64,000 bases of DNA from Cellulomonas shaoxiangyii (GCF_004798685.1 NZ_CP039291.1:3410001-3474000), one strand, 5' to 3'. Positions 1 to 9,497 are shown, counted from the stretch's first letter. Made by a program: numbers and translations. Notes: generated by a model not told the origin, from the sequence alone.

Positions 1-32
1 AGCCACAGCCCGGCCACGAGCACCATGTCCAC
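1..32 (-). CDS. start of an unidentified gene running off the left edge
   Basis: A GTG codon (complement of 30-32) is preceded by GGAGG (complement of 41-45) at a spacing of eight bases. The first residues read VDMVLVAGLW, which is hydrophobic and could begin a membrane segment. Only about ten codons lie in the window, so no function can be given. The alternative is that this is chance. Confidence 0.35.
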   Translation of the reverse strand, partial: MDMVLVAGLW

Positions 33-199
33 GGTCCGCTCCTCCGTCGTCCCCGTGCGCCCGCGGCGTCCGGGCCGCGTGGCACGTCGTCGGTCCGACG
101 GTAGGGGCACGGCCGTCCGCGCGCTCCCCGGGCAGGTGGCAGCCGACCTCGGCTCGCGGCTCGGTGCGCGGGGACGCGCTCCCCCGGCCCCCGCACGAC

Positions 200-237
200 G
201 AGGGCCCCCGCCGAGCAGGTGCTCGACAGGGGCCCTC
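200..237 (-). terminator. hairpin downstream of tRNA-Ser(GCT)
   Basis: GAGGGCCCC and GGGGCCCTC form a perfect 9-bp stem around a 20-base loop. It lies directly downstream of the minus-strand tRNA gene and is the likely terminator of its transcript. No U-tract is evident, which is common in this phylum. Confidence 0.6.
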
Positions 238-244
238 GCAGGAG

Positions 245-334
245 CGGAGACGGTGGGATTTGAACCCACGGAAGGGTTGACCCCTTCACGGCCTTAGCAG
301 GGCCGCGCACTAGACCTGGCTATGCGACGTCTCC
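245..334 (-). tRNA. tRNA-Ser(GCT)
   Basis: On the minus strand the acceptor arms GGAGACG and CGTCTCC pair. The T-arm has the usual GTTCAAATC core, and the anticodon loop reads CTGCTAA, giving anticodon GCT (serine AGC/AGT codons). The long variable arm is class II, as expected for tRNA-Ser. The CCA end is not encoded. Confidence 0.93.
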
Positions 335-416
335 AGGACGTGCACAGGCTACCCGCCGCCGGTCGAGGCGCCAAAGCGCGGCGCGGCGGCCCGGCCGCGG
401 GTCCGGCGGCGGCCGG

Positions 417-1697
417 TCAGTGCTCGAAGCCCCACTCGCGGTCGGTCACCATGCGCGCGACCGCGAGGCCCACCGCGAGCGCGGTGACGACGAGCGCGGC
501 GGGCACCCCGTACTCCAGGGCCGTCGTGACGTCGCCGTTGCTCAGGTGGTAGACGGCCCGGTACGCCCCGACGCCCGGCACCATGATCGTCACCGCCGGC
601 ACGTAGACCGTCACGCGGGGGATGTTCAGGCGCGGCGCGGCCCACGCGGCGAGCAGCCCGACGAGGAACGCCGCGACCGCGGCGGCGGCCTGCGGCGGCC
701 ACACGAGCTGCTCCACGGCGGCGATCCGCAGGACGTTCGGCACGGCGGCGACGCCGGCGGCGACGAGCGCCATCGACCACGGGCTGTTGAACATCAGGGC
801 GAACCCCAGCACGCCGACGAACGAGGCGAGCAGCCGCAGCGCCTGCCGCGCGGTGGGGTCCAGCGCGGCCGCGCCGGGCGGGTCGGGGCTCAGGCCGACG
901 ACGATCGACACGGCCCACACCGCGAACGCGGCGGACACGAAGATCATCAGCGCCCACGTCAGCCGCGCGACGCCCGCGGACAGGTCGAGCCGCGCGAGGT
1001 CGAGCGCGCCCGTGACCAGCGGGAACCCGGGGACGAGGAACAGCGCGGCGGCCACGTAGCCCGTCTCGTGCGCGCCGCCGGTGACCCCGGCGAGGTCGAG
1101 CAGCGCGACGAAGCCGAGGTAGGTGACCGCCGCGAGGGCCGCCGCCAGCATCGTCACGCCGAACTGGTTGTAGCCGCGGTGCAGCATCGTGCGCCGCAGC
1201 CCCTGCCCGAGGCCGGCGCCCAGGAACGCCCCGAGCACCTCGACGGGCCCGCCGTTGTTGAGGAAGGCGAACGCCCCGCACGCGAGGGCCGCCCACAGCG
1301 CGTTCAGCCACACCGGGTACAGCGGCGGCTTCGTCGCGATGCGGTCGACCTCCGCGTCCACCTCCGCGACGGTCACGGGCGCGTGCGCCTCGACGCGTTG
1401 CGCCAGGTGCTCGAGCTCGGCGAGGCGGTCGGTGTTGACGCCGACGCTGCGGACCTCGGTGACCTCGGTGCGGAACGAGCGCCCCTGGTGCGACGTCGTC
1501 GTGATCTCCGTCAGCGTCACGTGCGCCTGGTGGCGGTCGACGCCGAGCGCGCGCGCCACGCGGGCCATCGACGCCTTGACGCGGTACGACCCCGTGCCGG
1601 CCGACAGGCTGAGCCGCCCGACGCGCAGCACCGTGCCGGACCGTCGGATCAGCTCGAGCTCGGCATCGTCCGGTCCGGTGGGCACGACGCCCATCAT
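417..1697 (-). CDS. threonine/serine exporter family protein (ThrE-like)
   Basis: A 426-residue inner-membrane protein of the ThrE family, in which a cytosolic N-terminal domain (DUF1212) is followed by about ten membrane spans. The N-terminal half carries the typical LSLSAGTGSYRVKASM stretch near residues 28-43. Hydrophobic segments then run from about residue 130 to the end. ThrE-type proteins export threonine and serine, but the substrate here is only inferred. I chose the ATG at 1697 because GGTGGAG lies five bases upstream; the longer upstream reading is arginine-rich and looks non-coding. It stands alone, facing tRNA-Ser. Confidence 0.85.
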   Translation of the reverse strand: MMGVVPTGPDDAELELIRRSGTVLRVGRLSLSAGTGSYRVKASMARVARALGVDRHQAHVTLTEITTTSHQGRSFRTEVTEVRSVGVNTDRLAELEHLAQRVEAHAPVTVAEVDAEVDRIATKPPLYPVWLNALWAALACGAFAFLNNGGPVEVLGAFLGAGLGQGLRRTMLHRGYNQFGVTMLAAALAAVTYLGFVALLDLAGVTGGAHETGYVAAALFLVPGFPLVTGALDLARLDLSAGVARLTWALMIFVSAAFAVWAVSIVVGLSPDPPGAAALDPTARQALRLLASFVGVLGFALMFNSPWSMALVAAGVAAVPNVLRIAAVEQLVWPPQAAAAVAAFLVGLLAAWAAPRLNIPRVTVYVPAVTIMVPGVGAYRAVYHLSNGDVTTALEYGVPAALVVTALAVGLAVARMVTDREWGFEH

Positions 1698-1842
1698 GAC
1701 GGCTCCACCCCCGCCCACCCGCGACAAGCGACCCGCCCACCCCCGCGCCTCCCCCCGACGCCGGGCCCGTGAGGTGCAGATCCGCCGGGCCATGCGCTCG
1801 GAAAGCGGGTGCATCTGCACCTCGCCGGCTCGGGCCGGGGGG

Positions 1843-3243
1843 TCAGGGTGGGGGTGGGAGGGGTTCGGCCGTCTCCTGTTCGCGTTCGCGGGCGCGCTCG
1901 GTCGTGGCGCGGGCGCGCTCGAGCTCGCGGCGGGACGCCCGGACGGCCTTCTCGCGCTCGTGCGCGGCCGTCTGCGCCGTCATGACGGCCTCGTCGACGC
2001 GCGGCAGAGCCGAGCGGGCCTCGGTGAGCCGGCGGCGCAGCTCCGAGAGCTGCCGGACCAGCTCCTCCTCGGCCCGGTACGCCTCGGCCGACGCCTCCTC
2101 CGCATCCTCGAGAGCGGTGGCGGCGTCCCGCTCGGCGCGGGTGGCGCCGTCGTGCCGCTCCTCCAGGCGGGCCAGCTCGGCCTCGGCGTCCTCGCGGGCC
2201 GCCACCGCCTGCTCGTGCCGCAGCCGCGCGCGCTCCCGCTCCCGCTCGGCGCGCTCCTCCGCGGCCCGGCGCTCGCGCTCCGCGCGCTCCTCGGCGGCCC
2301 GGCGCACGCGCTCGGCGCGCTCCTCGGCGGCCCCGCGCTCCCGCTCGGCGGCCTCGGCGCGGGCGCGCTCCGCCTCGGTGGTCGCACCGTCGGACGACGT
2401 CCGGCTGCCCCCGGGCCGGGACGTCGGGCCGCGCTCGGCGCGTCCGGGGGTCCGAGCACGTCCCCTCGAGCCGCCGGCGGAGCCGCCGGACGCGCCGCCG
2501 TCGCCGTCGCCGGGGCGGTCGTCGTCTCCGTCGCCGTCGCTGTCGTCGCCGGCTGCGCCGCCGCCCGACGCGTCCCCGCGGCGCGCACGGGCCGGCCCGT
2601 CCCGCCCACCGACGGGGAACGCCGTCACCACGGCGTCCGCGCCGTCGGCGGCGTCGGCACCCCCGTCGTGCGCGTCCCCGTCCGTGCCGCCCTCCGGGCG
2701 CGCGTCGTCGTGCGCGGCGGCGCCGCGACCGCCCGCGTCGGCGGCCGTACGGGCTGCGGGCCCGGGCTCGGCCGTGCCGAAGCCGACGTACTCCTGGCCC
2801 TGCGTCAGCGTGCCGCTCGTGACGGCGTCGGCGACGCGCGGGTCCAGCAGCGCCGCGTTCAGCGTGCGGTCCACCTCCTGCGCGGCCGCCTCCGACACCT
2901 TCTGCCCGGCGGCCGCCGCCAGGCGCCGCGCGCGGCGCACGAGCCCGGCGACGAGCGTGCGCCGCTGCGTGCTCAGCTCCCGCAGCGCCGGGCCGTCGAG
3001 GGACCGCTCCGCCTCCTGCAGCCCCTCGCCGACGGCGCGGACCTGCTCCGCGAGGGCCGGGTCGTCGCGCATGAGCAGGTTCACGGCCCACGCGGCGAGC
3101 GTCGGCTTGCGCAGGGCCGCGATCTGGCGGGCGAGGTCCCGGTCCTTCCCGGCCTTCGCCTCGCGCGCGGCGGCGTCCCGGCGCGCGACGAAGTCGGCGA
3201 GCGACCCGCCGTACAGGTCGTCGACCACCTCGTCCAGGCTCAC
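1843..3243 (-). CDS. coiled-coil hypothetical protein, Ala/Glu/Arg-rich
   Basis: About 466 residues. The N-terminal third (SLDEVVDDLYGGSLADFVARRDAAAREAK onward, within the first ~130 residues) is helical and looks conserved. A low-complexity Asp/Gly-rich middle follows, then a long coiled coil with tandem RAAEERAERER-type repeats. No enzymatic motif is seen. The GTG at 3243 is preceded by GGTGGAG; the earlier reading is shadow sequence. The architecture suggests a scaffold or filament-like cytosolic protein, but I cannot name a function. Confidence 0.7.
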   Translation of the reverse strand: MSLDEVVDDLYGGSLADFVARRDAAAREAKAGKDRDLARQIAALRKPTLAAWAVNLLMRDDPALAEQVRAVGEGLQEAERSLDGPALRELSTQRRTLVAGLVRRARRLAAAAGQKVSEAAAQEVDRTLNAALLDPRVADAVTSGTLTQGQEYVGFGTAEPGPAARTAADAGGRGAAAHDDARPEGGTDGDAHDGGADAADGADAVVTAFPVGGRDGPARARRGDASGGGAAGDDSDGDGDDDRPGDGDGGASGGSAGGSRGRARTPGRAERGPTSRPGGSRTSSDGATTEAERARAEAAERERGAAEERAERVRRAAEERAERERRAAEERAERERERARLRHEQAVAAREDAEAELARLEERHDGATRAERDAATALEDAEEASAEAYRAEEELVRQLSELRRRLTEARSALPRVDEAVMTAQTAAHEREKAVRASRRELERARATTERAREREQETAEPLPPPP

Positions 3244-3432
3244 CACGGCTCCACCCTGCCCGACGCGCCGCCGTCCGGCACCCGCCCCCCGGAACGACCC
3301 GTCGCGGACACCCCCCGGGCATCCCGGGCCATCGTGACGGGGCACCGGCCGCCGAACCCGGAGTTCCCCAGCGTCCAGGGGCACCGGTGCTGAGAAAGCG
3401 CCGGTTCGTCGGCAGGGGTGAGCCAGCAGCGG

Positions 3433-3738
3433 TCAGCCGGCGTTCGGGCGGCGGGGCGGGAGCCAGCGGTTGCCGTAGCGGCGGGTGAGCCGGCCGTCGG
3501 TGGTCTCCGCGAGCTCGTCGAGGCGGCTGAGCACGGCCCATCCGACCCGCCGCGCGGCGCCGTCCCCCTCGGCCTGGAAGCGGACGGTCACGCGGGCCTC
3601 GCCGCGCACGACGCCGACGTCGTGGGCCTCCACGGTCGTCAGCGCGCGGGCGGCGGCGACCGCCTCGGGCAGGACGTCGGCCGGGGCCGTGCCGGGCCGC
3701 AGCAGACCGACGGTCGCGGTCACGCGGTACGACGGCAC
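3433..3738 (-). CDS. small hypothetical protein (101 aa)
   Basis: A 101-residue protein starting with GTG (VPSYRVTATVGLLRPG), with GGAGG eight bases upstream. Alternating hydrophobic residues suggest beta strands, and a basic tail (RRYGNRWLPPRR) closes it. I recognise no family. It sits between the coiled-coil gene and the GH3 gene with gaps on both sides, so it is probably its own transcript. Confidence 0.6.
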   Translation of the reverse strand: MPSYRVTATVGLLRPGTAPADVLPEAVAAARALTTVEAHDVGVVRGEARVTVRFQAEGDGAARRVGWAVLSRLDELAETTDGRLTRRYGNRWLPPRRPNAG

Positions 3739-4078
3739 GCCCGCACCTCCCGCCGCCCGCTCACCGGCCCATCCTCCCCCGCCCGGCGCTCGCCCCGTCG
3801 CTGCACCGCACGGGGACGGCGCCTGCCGGGAGCACACGTCGTCCGCCTCAGCCGGTGCCGCGCCGCCCGTCCGACGGTCCCGGCGCCACGGGCACCAGCA
3901 GCGCGACCGCCCCGCCCCACTCCCCCACCAGGTCGACGGCCCCCGGCTCGCGAAGCCACTGCATCTGTCGGCGGCGCTCGTCCGCCGACAGCCGCCCGCG
4001 GCTCCGGCCGGGCTCCGCGAGGGCCCGGCCGGCCTCCCGCGGATCCGCTGCCCGGGGACCGGGCTCACACGACCGTGC
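3739..4078. other. 340-bp gap with one possible 38-codon ORF
   Basis: Between the small gene and the GH3 stop codon I see no convincing gene. The minus strand has a 38-codon ORF (3848-3964, starting MQWLREPGAVDLVGEW) that reads like protein, and its open frame extends upstream to the GH3 stop. It has no clear ribosome binding site and may be a gene remnant. Confidence 0.35.
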
Positions 4079-6271
4079 TCACGCCTCGATCCGGAGCGTG
4101 ACGGCGTCGGCGGCGTGCGCGTGCGACGCGACGTCGAGCTCGACGCCGACGCCCAAGGGCAGCCGCAGGCGCTTGGCGTCGGCGTCCCACCGCGAGAGCG
4201 GTGCGAGGCTCACCGGCACGGCGACCTCGACGGCCTGCCCCGCCGGGACCTCGGCGACGGCGAACCCGACGACCGCGGTCTCGCCCGCGCGGTCACCCTC
4301 CGTGCGGCGGCCGTAGACCTGCACGACGTGCCGGCCGTCCCGCTCGCCGGTGTTGCGCACGCGCGCGGTCACGGTCAGCGCGCCGTCGACCACCGGGCCC
4401 GCGGCCGCGTCCTCCACGGCGAACGTCGTGTACGACACGCCGAACCCGTGCGGGTACGCCGCCTCGACGCCGAGGCGGTCGAGCAGCCGCTGCCCGTGGA
4501 ACCGGTCGTACGTGATCGCGGTCGCGTCGCGGTCGAAGAACGGCAGGTGCTCCTCGCTCGTCGGCACCGAGAACGGCAGCCGCCCGGACGGGTTGTGCGC
4601 CCCCGTGAGCACGTCCGCGAGCGCGTGCCCGCCCTCCATGCCCGCGTACCACGTCATGACCAGCGCGGGGACGTCGTGCTGCCACCGCTCCATGAGCACG
4701 GCACCGGCCGCGACGATGCCCACGACCGTGCGCGGGTTGGCCGCGGCCACCGCGCGGATGATCTCCTCGTCGACCGGGCGCAGCGTGAGCGACCGGCGGT
4801 CGCCGCCGTACTCGTCGCCGGCGGTCATGACGACGTTGCCCTCGCCGGCGGCCGCGGTGATCGCGTCGGACGCCTGCCCCTGGCCGTCCGGCTGCTCGGG
4901 GAACAGCGCGAGCAGCTCGGGCCGGTTCATGGTGTCGGAGCCGACGTACTCGCCCTCGTCCCGCTCGTCGAAGCCGGCGACGACGACCGCGACGTCGGCC
5001 GCGCGGGCCGCCTCGGCCGCGGCGGCCGGGTCGTCCTGGTCGACGACGGTCACCGTGGCGCCGGGGAACGCGGCGCGGATGCCCTCGGCGGGGGTGACGT
5101 GGCTGGGCGGACGCACGTCGGACGAGCCCTTGTCGCCCATGTTCGGCGCGGTCGCGAGCCGGCCGACCACGGCGACCGACGTGACGCGCGCCGGGTCGAG
5201 CGGCAGGACGGGCGCGCCCTCGACGGGCTCGTTGCGCAGCAGGACCATCGCGCGGCGGGCGACCTCGCGGGCCAGGTCGCGGTGCGCCTGCGACGCCATC
5301 AGCTCCACCGGGAAGTCGCCCTGGTCGCGCCGCGCGTAGGACCGCAGCTGTGCGGCGAGCAGCCGCACGCCGGCGCGCTCGACGAGCTCCCACGTCGTCT
5401 CGCCGGCCTCGAGCTGGCGGGGCAGGTCGCGGGCGCGCTGCTGCACGAACGGCTCCTCGAGGTCGAGGCCCGCGTTGAGCGAGGCGGCCGCGTCGCGCAG
5501 GCCCCAGATGAAGTCGCTGACGGTGATGCCGTCCCAGCCCCACTGGTCGCGCAGCACGTCGGTGAGCAGGTAGTGGTTCTGCCCGGCCCACTCGCCGTTG
5601 ACGGAGTTGTAGGCCGACATGATCGCGGAGACGCCCTCGTCGACCGCGCGCCTGAAGTGCGGCAGGTAGACCTCGTGCAGCGTGGCCTCGTCGACCGTGA
5701 CGTCGACCGTGAAGCGGGCGTTCTCCATCGAGTTCAGCGCGTAGTGCTTGGCGCACGCCATGGCGTACCGCTCGACGCCGCGGGTCAGCGCCGCCCCGAG
5801 CTCGCCGAGGTGGAACGGCTCGTCGCCGTACGTCTCCTGCGCGCGGCCCCACGCGGGGTGACGGGGCAGGTTGATGCAGACGCCGCCGAAGAAGTTGCCG
5901 CCGATCGCGCGCAGCTCCCGGCCGATCGCCTCGCCGACCTCCTCCTCGAGGTCGACGTCCCACGTCGCGCCGCGCGCCATCGACACGGGGAACGCGGTGC
6001 CGTGGCCGGAGACGACGCCGCGCGGCCCGTCGACGAACCGGATCCCCGGGATGCCGAGCCGCTCGACCGCACCGTGCACGTACGGGCGGACGTTGTAGCC
6101 CTGCCCCATCTCCGCCATCCCCTGCCAGAACGGGGTGTCCCCGTCGAGGAGCCCGAGCCGCTCGCCGTCGTCCAGCGCGGCGTACAGCGCGGCGGCCTCG
6201 TCGGCGGGCGCCGCCCCGGCCCGGACCCGGTCGACGGCCTGGTCGAACGCGGTGCGTCCCGTGTCGCTCAC
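4079..6271 (-). CDS. glycoside hydrolase family 3 (beta-glucosidase/beta-xylosidase type)
   Basis: A 730-residue retaining glycosidase of family GH3, expected to release glucose or xylose from the non-reducing ends of oligosaccharides. The N-terminal barrel has the KHYALNSMEN segment and the nucleophile motif TVSDFIWG, with Asp253 the likely nucleophile. The C-terminal alpha/beta domain follows, and a fibronectin-III-like domain fills the last ~120 residues (from about YPHGFGVSYTTF). There is no signal peptide, so it is probably cytosolic. It lies 124 bp downstream of the GH39 gene on the same strand, with a hairpin between. GTG start at 6271. Confidence 0.9.
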   Translation of the reverse strand: MSDTGRTAFDQAVDRVRAGAAPADEAAALYAALDDGERLGLLDGDTPFWQGMAEMGQGYNVRPYVHGAVERLGIPGIRFVDGPRGVVSGHGTAFPVSMARGATWDVDLEEEVGEAIGRELRAIGGNFFGGVCINLPRHPAWGRAQETYGDEPFHLGELGAALTRGVERYAMACAKHYALNSMENARFTVDVTVDEATLHEVYLPHFRRAVDEGVSAIMSAYNSVNGEWAGQNHYLLTDVLRDQWGWDGITVSDFIWGLRDAAASLNAGLDLEEPFVQQRARDLPRQLEAGETTWELVERAGVRLLAAQLRSYARRDQGDFPVELMASQAHRDLAREVARRAMVLLRNEPVEGAPVLPLDPARVTSVAVVGRLATAPNMGDKGSSDVRPPSHVTPAEGIRAAFPGATVTVVDQDDPAAAAEAARAADVAVVVAGFDERDEGEYVGSDTMNRPELLALFPEQPDGQGQASDAITAAAGEGNVVMTAGDEYGGDRRSLTLRPVDEEIIRAVAAANPRTVVGIVAAGAVLMERWQHDVPALVMTWYAGMEGGHALADVLTGAHNPSGRLPFSVPTSEEHLPFFDRDATAITYDRFHGQRLLDRLGVEAAYPHGFGVSYTTFAVEDAAAGPVVDGALTVTARVRNTGERDGRHVVQVYGRRTEGDRAGETAVVGFAVAEVPAGQAVEVAVPVSLAPLSRWDADAKRLRLPLGVGVELDVASHAHAADAVTLRIEA

Positions 6272-6339
6272 TGCTGCCCCACTTCGTCGTGACGTCGTCT
6301 GCCGAGTAGACGGTAGGTAGTGGACCGCACCCCGGCGCG

Positions 6340-6374
6340 GCGACGGCCCGGACCGGTCGGGCCCGGGCCGTCGC
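6340..6374 (-). terminator. hairpin between GH39 and GH3 genes
   Basis: GCGACGGCCCGG and CCGGGCCGTCGC form a perfect 12-bp stem just downstream of the GH39 stop codon. It probably ends or attenuates the GH39 transcript, so GH3 may have its own promoter. Confidence 0.6.
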
Positions 6375-6394
6375 GTGGTGCGGGCGCCGGCCGG

Positions 6395-8029
6395 TCAGGC
6401 CGCCGGTGCCACCGACGCCACGGCCCACGCGGGCAGCTCGAGGTCGATCGTCAGCACGCCGTCGGCGTCGACGACCAGCTCGGTGCGCCACAGGCCGTCC
6501 GCGACCTCGCGCAGCTGCGCGGTCTGCTCGCGCGTGAGGTTGAGCGGCTCACCCATCGCGTGCCACGCCTCGGCGACGTTGCCGTGCTCCCAGTCGACGC
6601 GCTCGACGGCGTACCGGGCACCGGGGGCCAGGCCCGCGACCTCGTGCCGGACCCGGCGGGCGGGACCCTTCTCGGCGAGCGCGCGCGTCGAGGAGTAGCC
6701 GATCGCGCCGCCGACACCCTGCGTGCCCATGTCGTCGGGGTAGTTGAACAGCACCGCGGAGAACGCGTCGGTGCGGCTGTCGCGCGTGAGGACGCCGTGC
6801 GGCGTCTGCGCCAGCAGGCGGTCGCCGAGGCGCGCGAGCATCGAGAACGCGTGGAACGTCGGCTTGTGCAGGCCCTGCTCGTTGACCAGCCCGAACCCGC
6901 CGTGGAACGGGCCGATGCCGGCGCCGCCCTCCTCGAACACGTCGGTGAACGTCCAGTACGAGATCGAGTCGGCCAGGTCCGTGCACTGCAGGTACGCGCG
7001 GGTGATGTACGTGGCCGCGAACAGGGTGTCGTGCATGTTGTCGCGGCTCGAGGGCGTGGTCGACCACTCGGTGACGTGCACCTCGGCGTCCGGGTACGCG
7101 CTGCGCGCGAGCAGGTCGCGCATCGTGACGAGGTCGTCGCGGGTGGCGTCGGCGTAGCGGTGGATGTGCCGGATCTCCCCGTCCTCGTGGTACGCGAAGT
7201 CGGTCGGGTACAGGTGCGTGGAGACGAAGTCGACCGGCAGGTCGCGCTCGGCGCACCAGGTCAGGAACTCGTCGATCCACACGGGTCGCCAGTCGAGCGC
7301 GTCGACGTCCTGCGCCGCGGCCGTGCCGTGCGTGGCGCTGCGGTCCTCGGTCTCGCCGGCGTAGCGGTCGTCCGGGACGAAGACGCTCGTCGAGGGGCCG
7401 CCCACCAGGAGCTGGGAGTCGACGCCCTTGACCGCGCGCACGGTGGCCTCGTACAGCTCGAAGTACTGGGTGCGGGTGCCGGTCCAGAACATCGGCACGA
7501 GGTTCGGCTCGTTCCACACCTCGAAGCGCCAGCTACGCACCTCGTCGATGCCGTAGCGCTCGACCCAGTGCTCGACCGTGGCGGTCACGAGGTCGGCCCA
7601 GCGCCCCATGTCCTTCGGCGGGCTGCAGTGGGCCTTCCACCAGAACAGCGTCTCGGTCTGCGTCGCCAGCTCGCGCGGCATGAAGCCGAGCTCGACGAAC
7701 GGCCGCGCGCCGGCCTCGAGGACGAAGTCGATGACCTTGTCGACGTAGCTGAAGGTGTGCAGCGGGCGCTCGAGCTCGGTGCCGGGCCCGAACCCGCCGC
7801 CGTTGGACGCGCGGTACACGAACATGTCGTCGTGGTAGAGCCCGTGGAACCGCACGGAGCGCGCCCCGAGCACGTCGACCGCCTCGCGGAAGTGCGCCTG
7901 CCAGTCCGCGCGCAGCGCCTCGTTGGCGCGGCCGGCGCCGACGCACTCGTTCCAGACGTGGCGCAGCGGGGCGTCCAGCGCCGGGGCGCCGTCGATGCGC
8001 CAGGGGGTGGTGCTCGTGTCGTGGGTCAT
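6395..8029 (-). CDS. glycoside hydrolase family 39 (beta-xylosidase-like)
   Basis: A 544-residue protein with the GH39/clan A barrel signature. The acid/base glutamate lies in FEVWNEPN (Glu174) and the probable nucleophile in VHVTEWSTT (Glu318). GH39 members remove xylose from xylo-oligosaccharides; the exact substrate is inferred. No signal peptide is seen, so it likely acts on imported sugars. ATG at 8029 has GGAGAG upstream. The gene is divergent from a LacI-type regulator, and two GAAACAATTTC operators lie between them, so xylose or xylo-oligosaccharide induction is likely. Confidence 0.85.
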   Translation of the reverse strand: MTHDTSTTPWRIDGAPALDAPLRHVWNECVGAGRANEALRADWQAHFREAVDVLGARSVRFHGLYHDDMFVYRASNGGGFGPGTELERPLHTFSYVDKVIDFVLEAGARPFVELGFMPRELATQTETLFWWKAHCSPPKDMGRWADLVTATVEHWVERYGIDEVRSWRFEVWNEPNLVPMFWTGTRTQYFELYEATVRAVKGVDSQLLVGGPSTSVFVPDDRYAGETEDRSATHGTAAAQDVDALDWRPVWIDEFLTWCAERDLPVDFVSTHLYPTDFAYHEDGEIRHIHRYADATRDDLVTMRDLLARSAYPDAEVHVTEWSTTPSSRDNMHDTLFAATYITRAYLQCTDLADSISYWTFTDVFEEGGAGIGPFHGGFGLVNEQGLHKPTFHAFSMLARLGDRLLAQTPHGVLTRDSRTDAFSAVLFNYPDDMGTQGVGGAIGYSSTRALAEKGPARRVRHEVAGLAPGARYAVERVDWEHGNVAEAWHAMGEPLNLTREQTAQLREVADGLWRTELVVDADGVLTIDLELPAWAVASVAPAA

Positions 8030-8150
8030 GGTGCGTCTCTCCAGTGGCGTGAACGCGGCAGGAGCGCCGGGCTGCGGTGCCGACGCAGCCTCGGGCGCGT
8101 CGCGGTCGGCCGGGCGAGCGGGTGCGCCGCGATGCGCTCCCGCGGCCGGT

Positions 8151-8161
8151 GAAACAATTTC
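8151..8161. promoter_or_regulatory. operator-like palindrome, copy 1
   Basis: GAAACAATTTC, an imperfect palindrome (GAAA-N3-TTTC), lies in the intergenic region between the GH39 gene and lacI-type gene, nearer GH39. An identical 11-mer lies at 8249-8259. GAAA/TTTC half-sites resemble operators of actinobacterial LacI-family xylanolytic regulators. Confidence 0.6.
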
Positions 8162-8248
8162 GACCAACCGTTGATGCGCCGGTGACGCTAACGTTGCTCC
8201 CGCCGTCGGTCAAAGGTGAACGCGCCGCGTCGCCGCAGGTTCCAGTGC

Positions 8249-8259
8249 GAAACAATTTC
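8249..8259. promoter_or_regulatory. operator-like palindrome, copy 2
   Basis: Second exact copy of GAAACAATTTC, 98 bp from the first and 16 bp before the regulator's start codon. Its position suits autorepression. Confidence 0.6.
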
Positions 8260-8274
8260 TGCGAGGGGTGACAC

Positions 8275-9312
8275 GTGGCGAGCAGGTCACCCTCCCGGCG
8301 CGTGACGCTGGCCGACGTCGCGGCACACGCCGGGGTGTCGACCGCCACCGCGTCCAAGGCGCTCAACGGCCGCTACGGCGTGGGGCCCGACGCGCGCCGG
8401 CGCGTGCACGAGGCGGTCTCGCAGCTCGGCTACCGCTCGAGCACCGACGACGCGCACCCGCCGCGCAGGCGTGCGCTCGCCACCGTCGTCGACGGGCTGG
8501 AGTCGCCGTACATCTCCGGCGTCCTGCAGGGCGTCCTCGCCGCGGCGACCGCCGCCGGCGTCGACCTGCTGCCACGGCTCGCCCCGGACCGCGACCGCCG
8601 CCGCACCGGCGCGGCCGCCCGCGCGTGGGTCGCCGAGCAGCAGGCGTCCGGGGTCGTCGGGATCATCGGGCTCACCGTCGGCGAGCCCAACGCGATGCTC
8701 GCGGCGGCCCAGGACGCGCAGCTGCCCTTCGTCGTCGTCGACCCCGTGGACGTGCGCGACCCGCGCGTCGTCAGCATCGGCGCGACCAACTGGGCCGGCG
8801 GCCGCACCGCGACCGAGCACCTGGTCGGCCTGGGGCACCGGCGCATCGCCTGGGTGGGGGGCCCCGCGACGTCGGCGGCGTCGACCGAGCGGTTCCACGG
8901 GTACAGCGCCGCGCTCGCCTCGGCCGGCATCGAGGTGGACCGCGCCCTCGTCCGCGAGGGCTCCTTCAGCCTCGAGACGGGCCGCGAGCAGGGCATCGCC
9001 CTCCTGGGCCTGGCGGACCCGCCGACGGCCGTGGTGTGCGGCGACGACGAGATCGCCGTCGGCGTCCTGGGCGCGGCCCGCGCGCTCGGCGTCCCGGTGC
9101 CCGAGCGCCTGAGCGTCGTCGGCTTCGACGACACCCCGCAGGCGGCGTGGACGACGCCCGGGCTGACGTCGGTGCACCAGCCGCTCGCCGGCATGGGCCG
9201 CATGGCCGTGGAGACGGTGCTCGCGATGGCCGGCGGCCTGCAACCGGCGTCCCGCCAGGTGCAGCTCGTGACCACGCTCACCGTGCGCGACTCGACCGCT
9301 CCGCCCGGCTGA
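8275..9312 (+). CDS. LacI-family transcriptional regulator
   Basis: A 345-residue LacI/GalR regulator. The N-terminal helix-turn-helix (about residues 9-31) reads VTLADVAAHAGVSTATASKA, followed by a hinge and a periplasmic-binding-protein-like sugar-binding domain with the C-terminal GFDDTPQAAWTTPGLTSV segment. GTG start with GAGGGGTG upstream. It is divergent from the GH39 gene and is the likely ligand-responsive repressor of itself and of the two glycosidases, acting through the paired GAAACAATTTC sites. The inducer is not visible in the sequence. Confidence 0.92.
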   Translation: MASRSPSRRVTLADVAAHAGVSTATASKALNGRYGVGPDARRRVHEAVSQLGYRSSTDDAHPPRRRALATVVDGLESPYISGVLQGVLAAATAAGVDLLPRLAPDRDRRRTGAAARAWVAEQQASGVVGIIGLTVGEPNAMLAAAQDAQLPFVVVDPVDVRDPRVVSIGATNWAGGRTATEHLVGLGHRRIAWVGGPATSAASTERFHGYSAALASAGIEVDRALVREGSFSLETGREQGIALLGLADPPTAVVCGDDEIAVGVLGAARALGVPVPERLSVVGFDDTPQAAWTTPGLTSVHQPLAGMGRMAVETVLAMAGGLQPASRQVQLVTTLTVRDSTAPPG

Positions 9313-9497
9313 GCGCGCCCCACCGCCCCGCCCGCCGCGGCCCGCGTGACGGCCGCCCGGGTAGCGCCTGCTGGAAGACGCCCGGGGCGCGGGCACCACC
9401 CGGCACGCGGCAGGTGGCGGGATCGTCCCGGCGCACCGCCGCGGACGAGGCTGGACGGGTACCGACCGACCCGTCCGACCCGGCCCCAGGAGACCTC

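Noticed and set aside
349..1740. Long Arg/Ala-rich ORFs on both strands over the ThrE gene, and similar very long antisense ORFs at 1189-3393, 19113-23198 and 31946-35419
   Set aside because: High GC removes stop codons from alternative frames. These products are Arg/Ala/Gly/Pro-rich with no domain, while the opposite or shifted frame holds a clear gene.
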